61,048 nt of DNA from an uncultured Lentisphaerota bacterium (GCA_903896925.1 CAITZM010000153.1:1-61048), one strand, 5' to 3'. Shown: positions 6,589 to 15,543, counted from the first letter of the stretch. Notes: a model not told the origin generated them from the sequence alone. Translations and numbers: made by a program.

Positions 6589-8790
6589 ATGAACGGCAAA
6601 CGGCTGATGCTGGTGTTGGCGGCGTGTGCGGTGGGTTCCGGCGCGCAGGCGGCGGACAAGCCGACGGGTGACGCGGTGCTCGCGGTGATGCAGAAGGCGG
6701 CGGACTGGCAACTGGCCAACCCTTCGCCCAAGCCGCCGACGTGCTGGGAAAAAGGGGCGCTCTATGCCGGCATGATGGCGCTCGGCGACCTGGCCCCCAC
6801 CCCGAAATATCGCGACGCGATGATGGACGTCGGCAAGACCAACCAGTGGCAGTGCGGTAAAAAAGTCTATCACGCCGACGACCACGCCGTCGGCCAGATG
6901 TACTGCGAAATGTTCCAGCTCTACCGCGAGCCGCAGATGATCGCGCCGCTGCGCGAGCGCTTCGATTTCATCCTCGCACATCCCGACACCGCCCCCATCG
7001 CAGGCCCGGTGAACGCGGGCAAGGACGGGGCGAAGGCGATGCGCTGGTGGTGGTGCGATGCGCTCTTCATGGGCCCGCCGGCCCTCACGAGGCTCTACGC
7101 CGTCACCGGCGAAAAGAAGTATCTCGACTTCATGGTGCAGGAATGGAAGGCGACCAGCGACTATCTCTTCAACAAGGAGGAGCACCTCTATTTCCGCGAC
7201 AACACCTACTTCAAGAAGCAGGAAGCCAACGGCAAGCCGGTGTTCTGGAGCCGCGGCAACGGCTGGGTGATGGGCGGGCTCGTGCGCGTGCTGCAGCTGC
7301 TGCCGGCGGACCATCCCGACCGCAAATTCTTCGAGGGGCAGTTCGGCGAGATGGCGGAAAAAATCCGCGCGATCCAGCCGGCCGACGGCGCATGGCGCGC
7401 GAGCCTGCTGAATCCCGACGCGCACAAGCTGCCGGAGGCGAGCGGCACCAGCTTCTTCTGCTATGCGCTGGCGTGGGGCATCAACCAGGGGCTGCTCGAC
7501 CGCGCGAAGTTCGAGCCCGCGGTGCTCAAGGCCTGGCAGGCGCTGTGCGGCTTCGTGCAGGATGACGGCAAGCTGACGCACGTCCAGCAGGTCGGCGCGG
7601 CGCCGGATGCGTTCAAGGCCGACAACACCGACACCTACGGCGTCGGCGCGTTCCTGCTCGCGGGCAGCGAAATCTTCCGCCTCGTGGGCGACAAGCCCGG
7701 CGTCACAGTGCAGGTGACGAACGCGCTCGACGCGTTCCGTCCGCAGCAGACCATCGAGCTGGACCTCGCCGCGCTCGCGGCGAAGCTGCCCGGTGCGAAG
7801 GCGGAAACCGTCGCGGTGATGGACGCCCTCGCCGGCCGCTGGATCCTCTCGCAGGTGCTCGACGGCAAGCTGCTGTTCCAGTCCGACTTCCTGCCGAACC
7901 AGACCAAGAGCTTCCGCATCATCGCCGGCGTGGACCGCGCCCAACTGCCCGCGCCGACGCTGACGACCTTCGCGCGGTTCGTGCCGGAGCGCGCCGACGA
8001 CTTCACGTGGGAAAACGACCGTATCGCCCACCGCCTCTACGGCCCGGCGCTCTGGGTACAGGACGGGGTGAAGAAGACCGGCAGCGGCGTGGACGTGTGG
8101 TGCAAGCACACCCGCCAGCCGTTCATCAATCATATGTATGAGCGCAGCAAGAACGCGAAGGGCAAGGCAGGCAACTATCACAACGACGACGGCATCGGCG
8201 GCGACAATTACCGTGCCGGCACCAACCGCGGCTGCGGCGGCTCGGCCATCTGGGCGGCCGACAAGATGTGGACCGGAAAGTGTTACCAGACGTGGAAGCT
8301 CATCAGCGCCGGACCGATCCGCGCGGCGTTCGAGCTGAGCTATGAACCGTGGGAGGCCAACGGCGTCAAGGTATCCGAAGTCCGCCACATCACGCTCGAC
8401 CTCGGCTCCAACCTCTCCCGCTTCGAGTGCCGTTTCGAGACCGGCGGCCAGCCGATCACTGCGGCGGCCGGCCTGTTCATCCACTCCCCCGACAGCAAGC
8501 TCACGCAAGAAGCCAACTGGGCCGGGCTCTGGGAGAAGTTCAGCGAGGGCGACGGCCCCGGCTTCGTCCCCGTAGGCCTGGTCTGGCCCGCAACCGGCGG
8601 CGGCCAGTTCAAGCAGGCTGAGAGCCACGCGCTCGTGCTGACCGAACTCAAGGCCGGCACACCGCTCGTCTACTTTGCCGGCGCCGGCTGGAGCAAGGGC
8701 CCGGACTTCCCCGACGAGGCGGCATGGCTCGCCTACCTCAAGGCCTTCGCCGCGCGCCTCGCTTCGCCGCTGGCCGTCGACATCAAGTGA
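6589..8790 (+). CDS. Secreted GH105 unsaturated glucuronyl/galacturonyl hydrolase fused to DUF4861
   Basis: A 733-residue secreted protein with signal peptide MNGKRLMLVLAACAVGSGAQA. Residues about 25-370 form a GH105 (YteR/RhiN-like) alpha/alpha barrel, with WWWCDALFMGPPAL carrying the expected catalytic Asp and SRGNGW lining the active site. GH105 enzymes remove the unsaturated uronic acid left by lyases. Residues about 375-730 match the DUF4861 type (GSGVDVW, NYHNDDGIGGDNYRAG, a lone sugar-enzyme-associated domain of unknown role). The GGGAG ribosome binding site before the ATG is good. It opens the uronate-degradation locus followed by a PL8-like lyase and kduI. Localisation outside the cytoplasm is unusual for GH105, which is often cytoplasmic. 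Confidence 0.85.
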   Translation: MNGKRLMLVLAACAVGSGAQAADKPTGDAVLAVMQKAADWQLANPSPKPPTCWEKGALYAGMMALGDLAPTPKYRDAMMDVGKTNQWQCGKKVYHADDHAVGQMYCEMFQLYREPQMIAPLRERFDFILAHPDTAPIAGPVNAGKDGAKAMRWWWCDALFMGPPALTRLYAVTGEKKYLDFMVQEWKATSDYLFNKEEHLYFRDNTYFKKQEANGKPVFWSRGNGWVMGGLVRVLQLLPADHPDRKFFEGQFGEMAEKIRAIQPADGAWRASLLNPDAHKLPEASGTSFFCYALAWGINQGLLDRAKFEPAVLKAWQALCGFVQDDGKLTHVQQVGAAPDAFKADNTDTYGVGAFLLAGSEIFRLVGDKPGVTVQVTNALDAFRPQQTIELDLAALAAKLPGAKAETVAVMDALAGRWILSQVLDGKLLFQSDFLPNQTKSFRIIAGVDRAQLPAPTLTTFARFVPERADDFTWENDRIAHRLYGPALWVQDGVKKTGSGVDVWCKHTRQPFINHMYERSKNAKGKAGNYHNDDGIGGDNYRAGTNRGCGGSAIWAADKMWTGKCYQTWKLISAGPIRAAFELSYEPWEANGVKVSEVRHITLDLGSNLSRFECRFETGGQPITAAAGLFIHSPDSKLTQEANWAGLWEKFSEGDGPGFVPVGLVWPATGGGQFKQAESHALVLTELKAGTPLVYFAGAGWSKGPDFPDEAAWLAYLKAFAARLASPLAVDIK

Positions 8791-8797
8791 CGAGCGC

Positions 8798-8833
8798 GAT
8801 CCGTCGGATCCGGCCGATCTGACCGATCACGCA
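8798..8833. repeat. 9-bp-period array, GATCCGTCG family
   Basis: Four consecutive 9-bp units, GATCCGTCG, GATCCGGCC, GATCTGACC and GATCACGCA, fill most of the 63-bp gap between the GH105 and PL8-like genes. Confidence 0.55.
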
Positions 8834-8853
8834 GGGCACTCACGAGATACATC

Positions 8854-10923
8854 ATGGTTGCAAAAAAAATCCTCGGTTTGGTTTTGCTCTGCGCCGCGGT
8901 GGCGGCGCAGGCCGACGTGGTGCTGCCGGCGACGCCGCGCGACCTCCAGCGCGCGACGTTGCAGTTGCGCGCGAACTGGCTGGGCCTGGACCTGAACAAA
9001 CCGTTCTCCGAGCAGAAGCCCGCCGACATCAAAGAAGCGTTGCGGTACGCGAGCGAGCTGAAGCCCGACGGCAGCTGGGCGGACATCGATTATGCGAACC
9101 CCTGCCGCTCGGCGTGGCCCACCGCCAAGCATGCGGACCGGATCCTGAAACTGGCGATCGCCATGCATCAGCCCGGCATCGCCACCGAGGAGCGCACGCA
9201 GCTCAAGACCGCGTGCCTGAAGGCGCTGGAGTGGTGGCGCAAACACGACCCGCAATGCCCGAACTGGTGGTACAACATCATCGGCGTGCCGCAAGCGCTC
9301 TCGGCGACGGGGCTGCTGATGGGCACCGACCTCGATCCCGACGACGTGCAGTACCTGCTCAAGAACATCATGATACGCGGCAAGCAAATCCTGACCGGCC
9401 AGAACCGCGTCTGGCTTTCGGGCAACAACCTCAACTTCGGACTGTTCATGCAGAGCACACCGATGGTGCGCAGCGCCGCCGACGCCATCTGGGATGAAGT
9501 GAAGATGACGACGAACGAGGGCATCCAGCCCGACGCCAGTTTTCACCAGCACGGCGCGCAGCAGCAGTTCGGCAACTACGGCCTCGCCTTCGCCGGCGAC
9601 ATCCAGCACTGGTGGGCGATGCTCCGCAACACGAACCTCGGCATCCCCGCCAAAAAAATGAGAGCGATGCGCCGCTACATGCTCGATGGCCAGGCGTGGA
9701 TCACGTGGCGCGGCATGATGGACATCAGCTCGATGGGCCGCCAGCTGATGCCGGGCGCGCAGGCGGGCAAGGCCCGCGGCGCCATCCGCACGCTCGAACA
9801 GATGGCCGAGGTGGATGACGAGCTCGCGGCGCAATATCTCGCCGCCGCCGCGCGCCTCCAGCCCGGCGCGACGAACGACCTCCTCGGCCTGCGCTGGTTC
9901 TGGCGCTCCGACTACGGCGTCTATCGCCGCCCGGACTTCTGCGCGACGGTCAAGGCCTGCTCGCCGCGTGTCATCGGCACCGAGACGTGCAACAGCGAAA
10001 ACCTGTCCGGACTCCACCTCGCCGACGGCGCGACCTACTTCTACCGCGACGGCCACGAATACGAGGACATCTTCCCCGTCTGGGACTGGCACCGCCTGCC
10101 GGGCACCACCTGCACGCGCGCCGCGAACCTCACGCCGGGCGGCAAGGCGGCACAGCTGCCGGGCGAATTCACCGGCGGCGTCACCGACGGCGCGCGCGGT
10201 TGCGCGGCGCTCGACTTCCGGCGCGACGGCGTCAGCGCGCGCAAGGCGTGGTTCTTCGACGGCGACAGCGTCATCTGCCTCGGCGCCGGCATCACCGGCA
10301 AGGGCGGCGGCGCGCCGGTGCTGACCTCGATCAACCAGTGCCTCAAGCGCGGCGACGTGCGCATGCAGAGCGAGGGCAAGATCGCGCCGCTCAGCGGCAA
10401 CGTGCACAGCCTCCCGAAAGTCGCGTGGCTCGAGCACGACGGCCTGCGCTACGATTTTCCCGACCTGCCCACGCTCTTCGCCGGCGCGCAGCCGCAGACC
10501 GGCAACTGGGGCGGTGTCTATAAGAACGCGGTGACGCCGGCGGACGACGTGACGCTGGACGTGTTCTCGGCGTGGTTCGACCACGGGACGAAGCCCTCCG
10601 GAGTGCGCTACGCCTACGCCGTGCGGCCCGCCGCCGCGCCCGCGCCCGTGTTCCAGATTCTCGCCAACACGCCGAGCCAGCAGGCCGTGTACTGGGACCG
10701 CAAGCGCGTCGCGGCGGTTTTCTGGACCGCGGGCTCGCTGAATGTGCCGGACGGCCACGTGCTGCGCGTGGACCTGCCCTGCCTGCTCGTGTGGGACGGC
10801 AAGAAGGCCACCGTGAGCGACCCGCTCGGCAAGGAATGGGACATCAACGTCACCGTGGACGGCAAGAAGACCACCATCCACCTGCCGCACGGCGGCGACG
10901 CGGGCAAGTCGGTCAGCGAATAA
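8854..10923 (+). CDS. Secreted polysaccharide lyase, PL8-like
   Basis: A 689-residue protein with signal peptide MVAKKILGLVLLCAAVAAQA. It has the two-part PL8 architecture: an alpha/alpha toroid (about 20-350) followed by a beta-sandwich half. The PL8 catalytic set is visible: an Asn in GNNLNFG, His and Tyr in ASFHQHGAQQQFGNYG and an Arg in ISSMGRQL. PL8 lyases cut uronic-acid-containing chains such as hyaluronan, chondroitin or xanthan by beta-elimination and leave unsaturated uronates. The GH105 upstream and KduI downstream fit sequential processing of that product. Substrate cannot be fixed from sequence. The ribosome binding site is weak. A TCCAAGGCTTGGA palindrome starts 2 bp after the stop codon. 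Confidence 0.82.
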   Translation: MVAKKILGLVLLCAAVAAQADVVLPATPRDLQRATLQLRANWLGLDLNKPFSEQKPADIKEALRYASELKPDGSWADIDYANPCRSAWPTAKHADRILKLAIAMHQPGIATEERTQLKTACLKALEWWRKHDPQCPNWWYNIIGVPQALSATGLLMGTDLDPDDVQYLLKNIMIRGKQILTGQNRVWLSGNNLNFGLFMQSTPMVRSAADAIWDEVKMTTNEGIQPDASFHQHGAQQQFGNYGLAFAGDIQHWWAMLRNTNLGIPAKKMRAMRRYMLDGQAWITWRGMMDISSMGRQLMPGAQAGKARGAIRTLEQMAEVDDELAAQYLAAAARLQPGATNDLLGLRWFWRSDYGVYRRPDFCATVKACSPRVIGTETCNSENLSGLHLADGATYFYRDGHEYEDIFPVWDWHRLPGTTCTRAANLTPGGKAAQLPGEFTGGVTDGARGCAALDFRRDGVSARKAWFFDGDSVICLGAGITGKGGGAPVLTSINQCLKRGDVRMQSEGKIAPLSGNVHSLPKVAWLEHDGLRYDFPDLPTLFAGAQPQTGNWGGVYKNAVTPADDVTLDVFSAWFDHGTKPSGVRYAYAVRPAAAPAPVFQILANTPSQQAVYWDRKRVAAVFWTAGSLNVPDGHVLRVDLPCLLVWDGKKATVSDPLGKEWDINVTVDGKKTTIHLPHGGDAGKSVSE

Positions 10924-10924
10924 G

Positions 10925-10970
10925 GTCCAAGGCTTGGAAGCCGGCCGCAGGGGTTCTTCCACGGCCTGGA
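10925..10970. repeat. TTTCCAA-type palindrome pair upstream of kduI
   Basis: GTCCAAGGCTTGGAAG (10925-10940) is a clear copy of the dispersed palindrome. A weaker copy, TTCCACGGCCTGGATA, is centred about 31 bp further on. The pair fills the gap between the PL8-like stop codon and the kduI ribosome binding site, a position suited to a regulator site or to an RNA hairpin in the transcript. Confidence 0.5.
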
Positions 10971-10984
10971 TAAAGGAGTTCATC

Positions 10985-11815
10985 ATGAAGACGATTCAGA
11001 CAGCGGACAGTCAGGCGTATCGGCGGATGACCACGGCGGAACTGCGCGAGCGGTTCCTGGTCGGAGATCTGTTCCAGCCCGGTCGACTGGAACTGGTCTA
11101 CACCGACGTGGACCGCGCGGTCGTCGGCGGCATCGTGCCGACCGGCGCGCCGCTGACGCTCGAGGGCGGGCGCGAGATGGCCTGCGAGTTTTTCTGCGAG
11201 CGGCGCGAGGCGGGCATCATCAACCTCGGCGCCGCCGGCACGGTGACCGTGGACGGCACGGCCTACGCGCTGGCCCCGCGCGAATGCCTCTACCTTGGCC
11301 GCGGCAGCCGCGCGGTCAGCTTCGCGAGTGCGGAGGCCGCGACCCCGGCGCAGTTCTACCTCGTCTCCTATCCCGCCCACGCGGCGTTCCCGACGACGCA
11401 CATCCCGTTCGCGCAGGCGAACCACGTCGAACTCGGCGCCACGAAGGACGCGAACCGGCGGACGATCCACCAGTTCATCCTGCCCGGCCGCGTGCCGAGC
11501 TGCCAGCTCGTGATGGGCTTCACGGAACTGCACGAGGGCAACGTCTGGAACACCTTCCCGCCGCACACGCACGACCGGCGCACGGAGGTCTATTGCTACT
11601 TCGACCTGCCGGCGAACGGCTGCGTGCTGCACCTGCTGGGCACGCCGGACGAGACCCGGCATGTCGTCGTGCGCGAAAAGCAGGTCGTGCTCTCCCCGCC
11701 GTGGTCCATCCACAGCGGCGTCGGCGCCGGCGCGTACCGCTTCGTCTGGGCGATGGGCGGCGAGAACCAGGTGTTTGGCGACATGGACGCCGTGGACCTC
11801 ACGAAATTCAAGTGA
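10985..11815 (+). CDS. kduI: 5-dehydro-4-deoxy-D-glucuronate isomerase
   Basis: A 276-residue cupin-fold isomerase; family members are about 278 residues. It interconverts 5-keto-4-deoxyuronate and 2,5-diketo-3-deoxygluconate in pectin, alginate-type and glycosaminoglycan catabolism. The zinc-binding region PPHTHDRRTEVYCYF (near residue 195) and SPPWSIHSG (near 240) are intact. The ATG at 10985 is chosen over an upstream frame opening because AAAGGAG lies 6-8 nt before it and family N-termini start here. It follows PL8/GH105 and precedes kduD in the same orientation, but the two kdu genes are split by a repeat-flanked four-helix-bundle gene and a beta-helix protein. Confidence 0.93.
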   Translation: MKTIQTADSQAYRRMTTAELRERFLVGDLFQPGRLELVYTDVDRAVVGGIVPTGAPLTLEGGREMACEFFCERREAGIINLGAAGTVTVDGTAYALAPRECLYLGRGSRAVSFASAEAATPAQFYLVSYPAHAAFPTTHIPFAQANHVELGATKDANRRTIHQFILPGRVPSCQLVMGFTELHEGNVWNTFPPHTHDRRTEVYCYFDLPANGCVLHLLGTPDETRHVVVREKQVVLSPPWSIHSGVGAGAYRFVWAMGGENQVFGDMDAVDLTKFK

Positions 11816-11833
11816 AGGGTGGATGGAGCAAAC

Positions 11834-11874
11834 GAACATCGAACACTGAACATCCAACATCGAACATCGAAGGG
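11834..11874. repeat. Heptamer array, GAACATC family (left arm)
   Basis: Six 7-bp units (GAACATC, GAACACT, GAACATC, CAACATC, GAACATC, then a partial GAAGGG) end 8 bp before the start codon of the four-helix-bundle gene. The reverse complement of the same family occurs just after that gene at 12338-12377, so the gene is bracketed by inverted arrays. A third array of this family is at 37989-38029. Confidence 0.85.
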
Positions 11875-11882
11875 AAGAGGCG

Positions 11883-12329
11883 ATGGAGCAGGTGCCGGCG
11901 GTAGACTACCGAAAAGACGCTGCGACCGGACGCAAGTTCGACCTGCAGGAGCGGTTGCTGGCTTTTGCGGTGGCCATCATCAAACTGAGCGATGCCTGCC
12001 ACAAAACGCAGGCAGGCCTGCATGTGGCCGATCAACTGCTCCGCGCGGGCACCTCGCCGTTGTTCAACCATGGCGAAGCCGAGGCGGCGGAATCGCCGCG
12101 CGACTTCACCCATAAACTTAAGCTTTGCTTGAAGGAGTTGCGCGAAACACAACGGGCGCTTTTACTGGTGCAGCGCGTGCCACTGGTGGTTGATATCGCC
12201 ACCGTCACGCCCCTGCTCACTGAAGCCGATGAGTTGATTCGCATCTTTGTGGCCAGCATCCGGACGGCCATGAAGCACATGCTGAAGGAGGACGGCGGCG
12301 CCGGGACAACTCATGATCCTGCAGAATAA
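11883..12329 (+). CDS. Four-helix bundle protein (23S rRNA intervening-sequence protein family)
   Basis: A 148-residue mainly alpha-helical protein with the pattern of the four-helix bundle / IVP family: a conserved FDLQERLLAFAVAIIKL first helix, LHVADQLLRAGTSPLFNHGEAEAAES (the family hallmark of R-G-S/T-S followed by N-x-x-E-A), then FTHKLKLCLKELRETQRAL. The family includes proteins encoded in 23S rRNA intervening sequences and the Avd partner of diversity-generating retroelements; most members are of unknown function. It sits between inverted GAACATC heptamer arrays, separate from rRNA and without a reverse transcriptase, and interrupts the kdu locus. That arrangement suggests a mobile or recently inserted unit. 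Confidence 0.8.
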   Translation: MEQVPAVDYRKDAATGRKFDLQERLLAFAVAIIKLSDACHKTQAGLHVADQLLRAGTSPLFNHGEAEAAESPRDFTHKLKLCLKELRETQRALLLVQRVPLVVDIATVTPLLTEADELIRIFVASIRTAMKHMLKEDGGAGTTHDPAE

Positions 12330-12337
12330 TTCCGGCC

Positions 12338-12377
12338 TTCGATGTTCGATGTTGAATGTTCGGTGTTCGATGTTCGC
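12338..12377. repeat. Heptamer array, GAACATC family (right arm, inverted)
   Basis: GATGTTC-type units repeat five times with a 7-bp period, the reverse complement of the left arm at 11834-11874. The frame running through the array encodes a MFDVECSVFDV-like peptide that could be mistaken for the N-terminus of the following secreted protein. Confidence 0.85.
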
Positions 12378-12419
12378 TTCGGCAATGGGGTTATATACCC
12401 GATGAATACGGAGAAACCG

Positions 12420-14573
12420 ATGGCGCGATGGATGTACCAAGGTGTTTGGTTGGCGGCGTGCTGCGCGGGCCTGCTGGGTCCGGCGCCGGCCGCGGAGCGG
12501 GTCACCTTTCACGTGCAGCCCGCGGGCGACGACGCCGGTCCGGGTTCGGCGGCGCAGCCGTTTGCCACGCTCGAACGGGCGCGCGACGCCGTGCGTGCCG
12601 CCAAGTCCGCAGGACCACTGACCGGCGGCGCGGAAGTGGTGCTGCACGCGGGCCGTTATAGCCCGCGCCCGAAATTCGTCCTCACCGCCGCGGACTCCGG
12701 GCTCGACGGCGCGCCCGTCGTGTACACGGCCGCACCGGGGGCGGAGGTTTCCATCACGGGGGCGCTGGAGCTACCGGGCTCGGCCTTCCAGCCGCTGGCC
12801 GAGGCCGCGCTGCGGGCGCGCTTGGAACCCGTCGCCCAGCAAAACGTGCTATGGGCGGACTTGAACGCTCTGGGCGTGCCCAGAGGTCCGCAGCTCAACG
12901 ACAGCTTCCGAATGCCCTGCCCGGTCCAGGAACTGTTCTGCAACGGGCGCCGGATGACGCTGGCGTGCTGGCCCAACGAGGGCTGGGCGACCATCAAGAC
13001 CATCGTGGACCCGGGCACCATGCGGAACAACGGTTCGGTCTCCGACTCGGCCGACCCGAAGAAGCCGCGCCCCAAGGATAACCGGGGCGGCGTGTTCACC
13101 TATGAGGGCGACCGCCCGGCGCGCTGGAAACCCGAGCAGGGACTGTGGCTGCATGGCTTCTGGTGCTTCGACTGGTACGAGGATGTCATCCGCGTGGCCT
13201 CCATCGACCCGGTGAAACACGAGATCGCGCTGAAGGTCGCCCATACCTACGGCGTGCGGAAGGGCAACCCCTCGCCGCGCCGCTGGCGCGCGGTCAACGT
13301 GTTCGACGAGCTCGACCGGCCGGGCGAATATTTCATCGACCGGGAAACGAACCGGCTCTTTTTCTGGCCGCCCGCACCGCTCGCCGGGGCCCGCCTCACG
13401 CTGGCGACGCGCGAGGAACCGCTGCTGGTGGTGGAGGGCGCGGCCCACCTGGTGCTGCGCGGGTTGACCTTCGAGGAAACGCAGGGCGACGCGCTGCGCG
13501 TGAAGGATGGCCGGCATGTGAGCATCGAAGGCTGCTGCCTGCGGAACATCCGCAAGCTGGCGATCCACCTGGACGGCGGCGAGAGCAACCGCATCTTCGC
13601 CTGCGACATCCACGATACGGGCACGGGCGGGATCTTCCTCGGAGGCGGCGACCGCAAGACGCTGACGCCCGCGGGGCACGTGGTGGAGAATACGCACATC
13701 TGGAACTTTTCGGTGCACCAGCTCACCTACGCCAGCGCGCTGCACCTCTCCGGCGTGGGCAACAGCGCGCGCCACAACCTCATCCACGACGCGCCGCACC
13801 AGGCGGTCACCGTGTCCGGCAACGACCATGTGTTCGAGTACAACGTGGTGCACGACGTGTGCGTCTCCGCCGACGACGCGGCGGCGTTCTACAAGGGGCG
13901 CAACCCCTCGTGCCGCGGCAACGTGCTGCGCTACAACTACTGGTACGCGATCGGCAGCCCGCGCGGGCACGGCAACGCGGCGGTCTACTTTGACGACGGC
14001 GACGGCGGCGACACGGTGTTCGGCAACGTCTTCTACCGCTGCGGCGACCCGGGCAAAGGCGCCTTCGGCACGGTGTTCTCGCACGGCGGCCACGGCAACC
14101 TGGCCGAGAACAACATCTTCATCGAGTGCAAGCGGGCGCTGGGCTCCGCGCCCTGGAACGACAAGCGCTGGAAGGATTTCATCGCGGCGCCGCTGTGGCA
14201 AACCCGGCTGCTGCAGGAGGTCGACATCACGCGGGCCCCCTACACGAACCGGTACCCGGAGCTGATCGGGTTCATGAACCCGCAGCCCGGCGCGGTCCGA
14301 GACAACATCGCGCGCCGCAACCTGCTCGTGCGCTGCGGCGAACTCAAGAGCGGGCGCTGGGACACGAACGGTGTGAACCATGTCACGAATGACGACCCCG
14401 GCTTCGTGAATGAGGCCGCTCACGACTTCCGGTTGAAGCCGGGGGCCGTCGTGTTCACGCGCATCCCCGGCTTCAAGCCCCTGCCGTTTGAAAAGATGGG
14501 CCTGTATCCCGTCCAGGTGGGCGTCCGGCAGGACAAGGCAGGCGGGGCCACAAGCCTCAAGAGGACAGAATGA
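12420..14573 (+). CDS. Secreted right-handed beta-helix protein, GH141-like
   Basis: A 717-residue secreted protein. After signal peptide MARWMYQGVWLAACCAGLLGPAPAAA-type (ending near AAE) comes FHVQPAGDDAGPGSAAQPFATLERARDAVR, VVLHAGRY and FVLTAADSGLDGAPVVYTA, the N-terminal signature of GH141-like parallel beta-helix enzymes, then repeated H-N-x-I/V coils. GH141 members include alpha-L-fucosidase and xylanase activities; the substrate here is unknown. The ATG at 12420 is preferred because GGAG lies 6 nt upstream. An ATG at 12402 is possible, and the further upstream opening at 12342 is read from the heptamer array and is unlikely. It stands between kduI and kduD and probably belongs to the same catabolic locus. 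Confidence 0.75.
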   Translation: MARWMYQGVWLAACCAGLLGPAPAAERVTFHVQPAGDDAGPGSAAQPFATLERARDAVRAAKSAGPLTGGAEVVLHAGRYSPRPKFVLTAADSGLDGAPVVYTAAPGAEVSITGALELPGSAFQPLAEAALRARLEPVAQQNVLWADLNALGVPRGPQLNDSFRMPCPVQELFCNGRRMTLACWPNEGWATIKTIVDPGTMRNNGSVSDSADPKKPRPKDNRGGVFTYEGDRPARWKPEQGLWLHGFWCFDWYEDVIRVASIDPVKHEIALKVAHTYGVRKGNPSPRRWRAVNVFDELDRPGEYFIDRETNRLFFWPPAPLAGARLTLATREEPLLVVEGAAHLVLRGLTFEETQGDALRVKDGRHVSIEGCCLRNIRKLAIHLDGGESNRIFACDIHDTGTGGIFLGGGDRKTLTPAGHVVENTHIWNFSVHQLTYASALHLSGVGNSARHNLIHDAPHQAVTVSGNDHVFEYNVVHDVCVSADDAAAFYKGRNPSCRGNVLRYNYWYAIGSPRGHGNAAVYFDDGDGGDTVFGNVFYRCGDPGKGAFGTVFSHGGHGNLAENNIFIECKRALGSAPWNDKRWKDFIAAPLWQTRLLQEVDITRAPYTNRYPELIGFMNPQPGAVRDNIARRNLLVRCGELKSGRWDTNGVNHVTNDDPGFVNEAAHDFRLKPGAVVFTRIPGFKPLPFEKMGLYPVQVGVRQDKAGGATSLKRTE

Positions 14574-14661
14574 GCAAGCGGCCCGCCCACCCGGCAAGCC
14601 CCATCCGCAGCGGCAACCTTACAGTCAGCAGAGCGAACAATTAAATAGTACGGAGGAAACC

Positions 14662-15426
14662 ATGAGCGGCATATTGGATAGATTCAAACTGGACGGGAAA
14701 GCGGCGATCGTGACGGGCGCGGCGCGTGGACTGGGACAGGCGATGGCGCTGGCGCTGGCCGAGGCCGGCGCGGACGTGCTGGCGGTGGATGTACTCGACG
14801 CGGGCGAGACGCGGGAGAAAATCCGCGCGCTCGGCCGCCGGTGCGAGACGCTGACCATCAACCTCACGGCGCCGGACGCGCCCACGGAAGTCGTGTTGAA
14901 AGCCGTCGCCGCCTTCGGCACGGTGGACATCCTCGTCAACAACGCCGGCATCATCCGCCGCGCGGACTTCCTCGACTTCAGCGAGCAGGACTGGGACGAC
15001 GTGATGGACTTGAACATCAAGGCGCTCTTCCTGCTGAGCCAGGCCGCCGCGCGCATCATGGTCCCGCGCGGCCAGGGCAAGATCATCAGCGTCGCCTCGA
15101 TGCTCTCCTTCCAGGGCGGCATCCGCGTACCTTCCTACACCTCGTCAAAAAGCGCCGTGATGGGCCTGACGCGCCTGATGGCCTGCGAGCTGGGCCCGAA
15201 GGGCATCCGCGCGAACGCGATCGCCCCCGGCTACATGGCCACCGACAACACCACCGCGCTGCGCGCCGACGCCGCCCGCAACCAGGCGATCCTCGACCGC
15301 ATCCCGGCAGGCCGCTGGGGCACGCCGGACGATTTGAAAGGCACCGTGGTGTTCCTCGCCTCGGCCGCGTCGGACTATCTGAACGGCCACACCCTGGCCG
15401 TGGACGGCGGCTGGCTCGCGCGGTAA
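14662..15426 (+). CDS. kduD: 2-deoxy-D-gluconate / 2-keto-3-deoxygluconate dehydrogenase (SDR)
   Basis: A 254-residue short-chain dehydrogenase, the usual KduD length. The NAD-binding TGAARGLG is at 18-25, NNAG at 93-96, and the catalytic triad is Ser146 (IISVAS), Tyr159 and Lys163 (SYTSSK). KduD reduces 2,5-diketo-3-deoxygluconate, the KduI product, to 2-keto-3-deoxygluconate. The N-terminal ILDRFKLDGKAAIVTG is characteristic of KduD rather than generic SDRs. The start follows a textbook GGAGGAAACC ribosome binding site. It ends the uronate locus. Confidence 0.88.
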   Translation: MSGILDRFKLDGKAAIVTGAARGLGQAMALALAEAGADVLAVDVLDAGETREKIRALGRRCETLTINLTAPDAPTEVVLKAVAAFGTVDILVNNAGIIRRADFLDFSEQDWDDVMDLNIKALFLLSQAAARIMVPRGQGKIISVASMLSFQGGIRVPSYTSSKSAVMGLTRLMACELGPKGIRANAIAPGYMATDNTTALRADAARNQAILDRIPAGRWGTPDDLKGTVVFLASAASDYLNGHTLAVDGGWLAR

Positions 15427-15543
15427 GCGGGCCGACAGGCCAGGCGGCGGAACGCTGATGAGACGCCCTGCAACCCATACCAGTTCCCGCCAGCGCGCCC
15501 CCCACCCCGGGCGGTTGGCCGTGGTGTGCGTAGAGGCGGCCGT

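Noticed and set aside
11883..12329. Avd accessory protein of a diversity-generating retroelement
   Set aside because: No reverse transcriptase, template repeat or variable-repeat target gene is found near it; only the fold family is shared.
12342..12419. N-terminal extension MFDVECSVFDV-like of the beta-helix protein
   Set aside because: These codons are read from the heptamer array. The ATG at 12420 has a ribosome binding site and begins a normal signal peptide.
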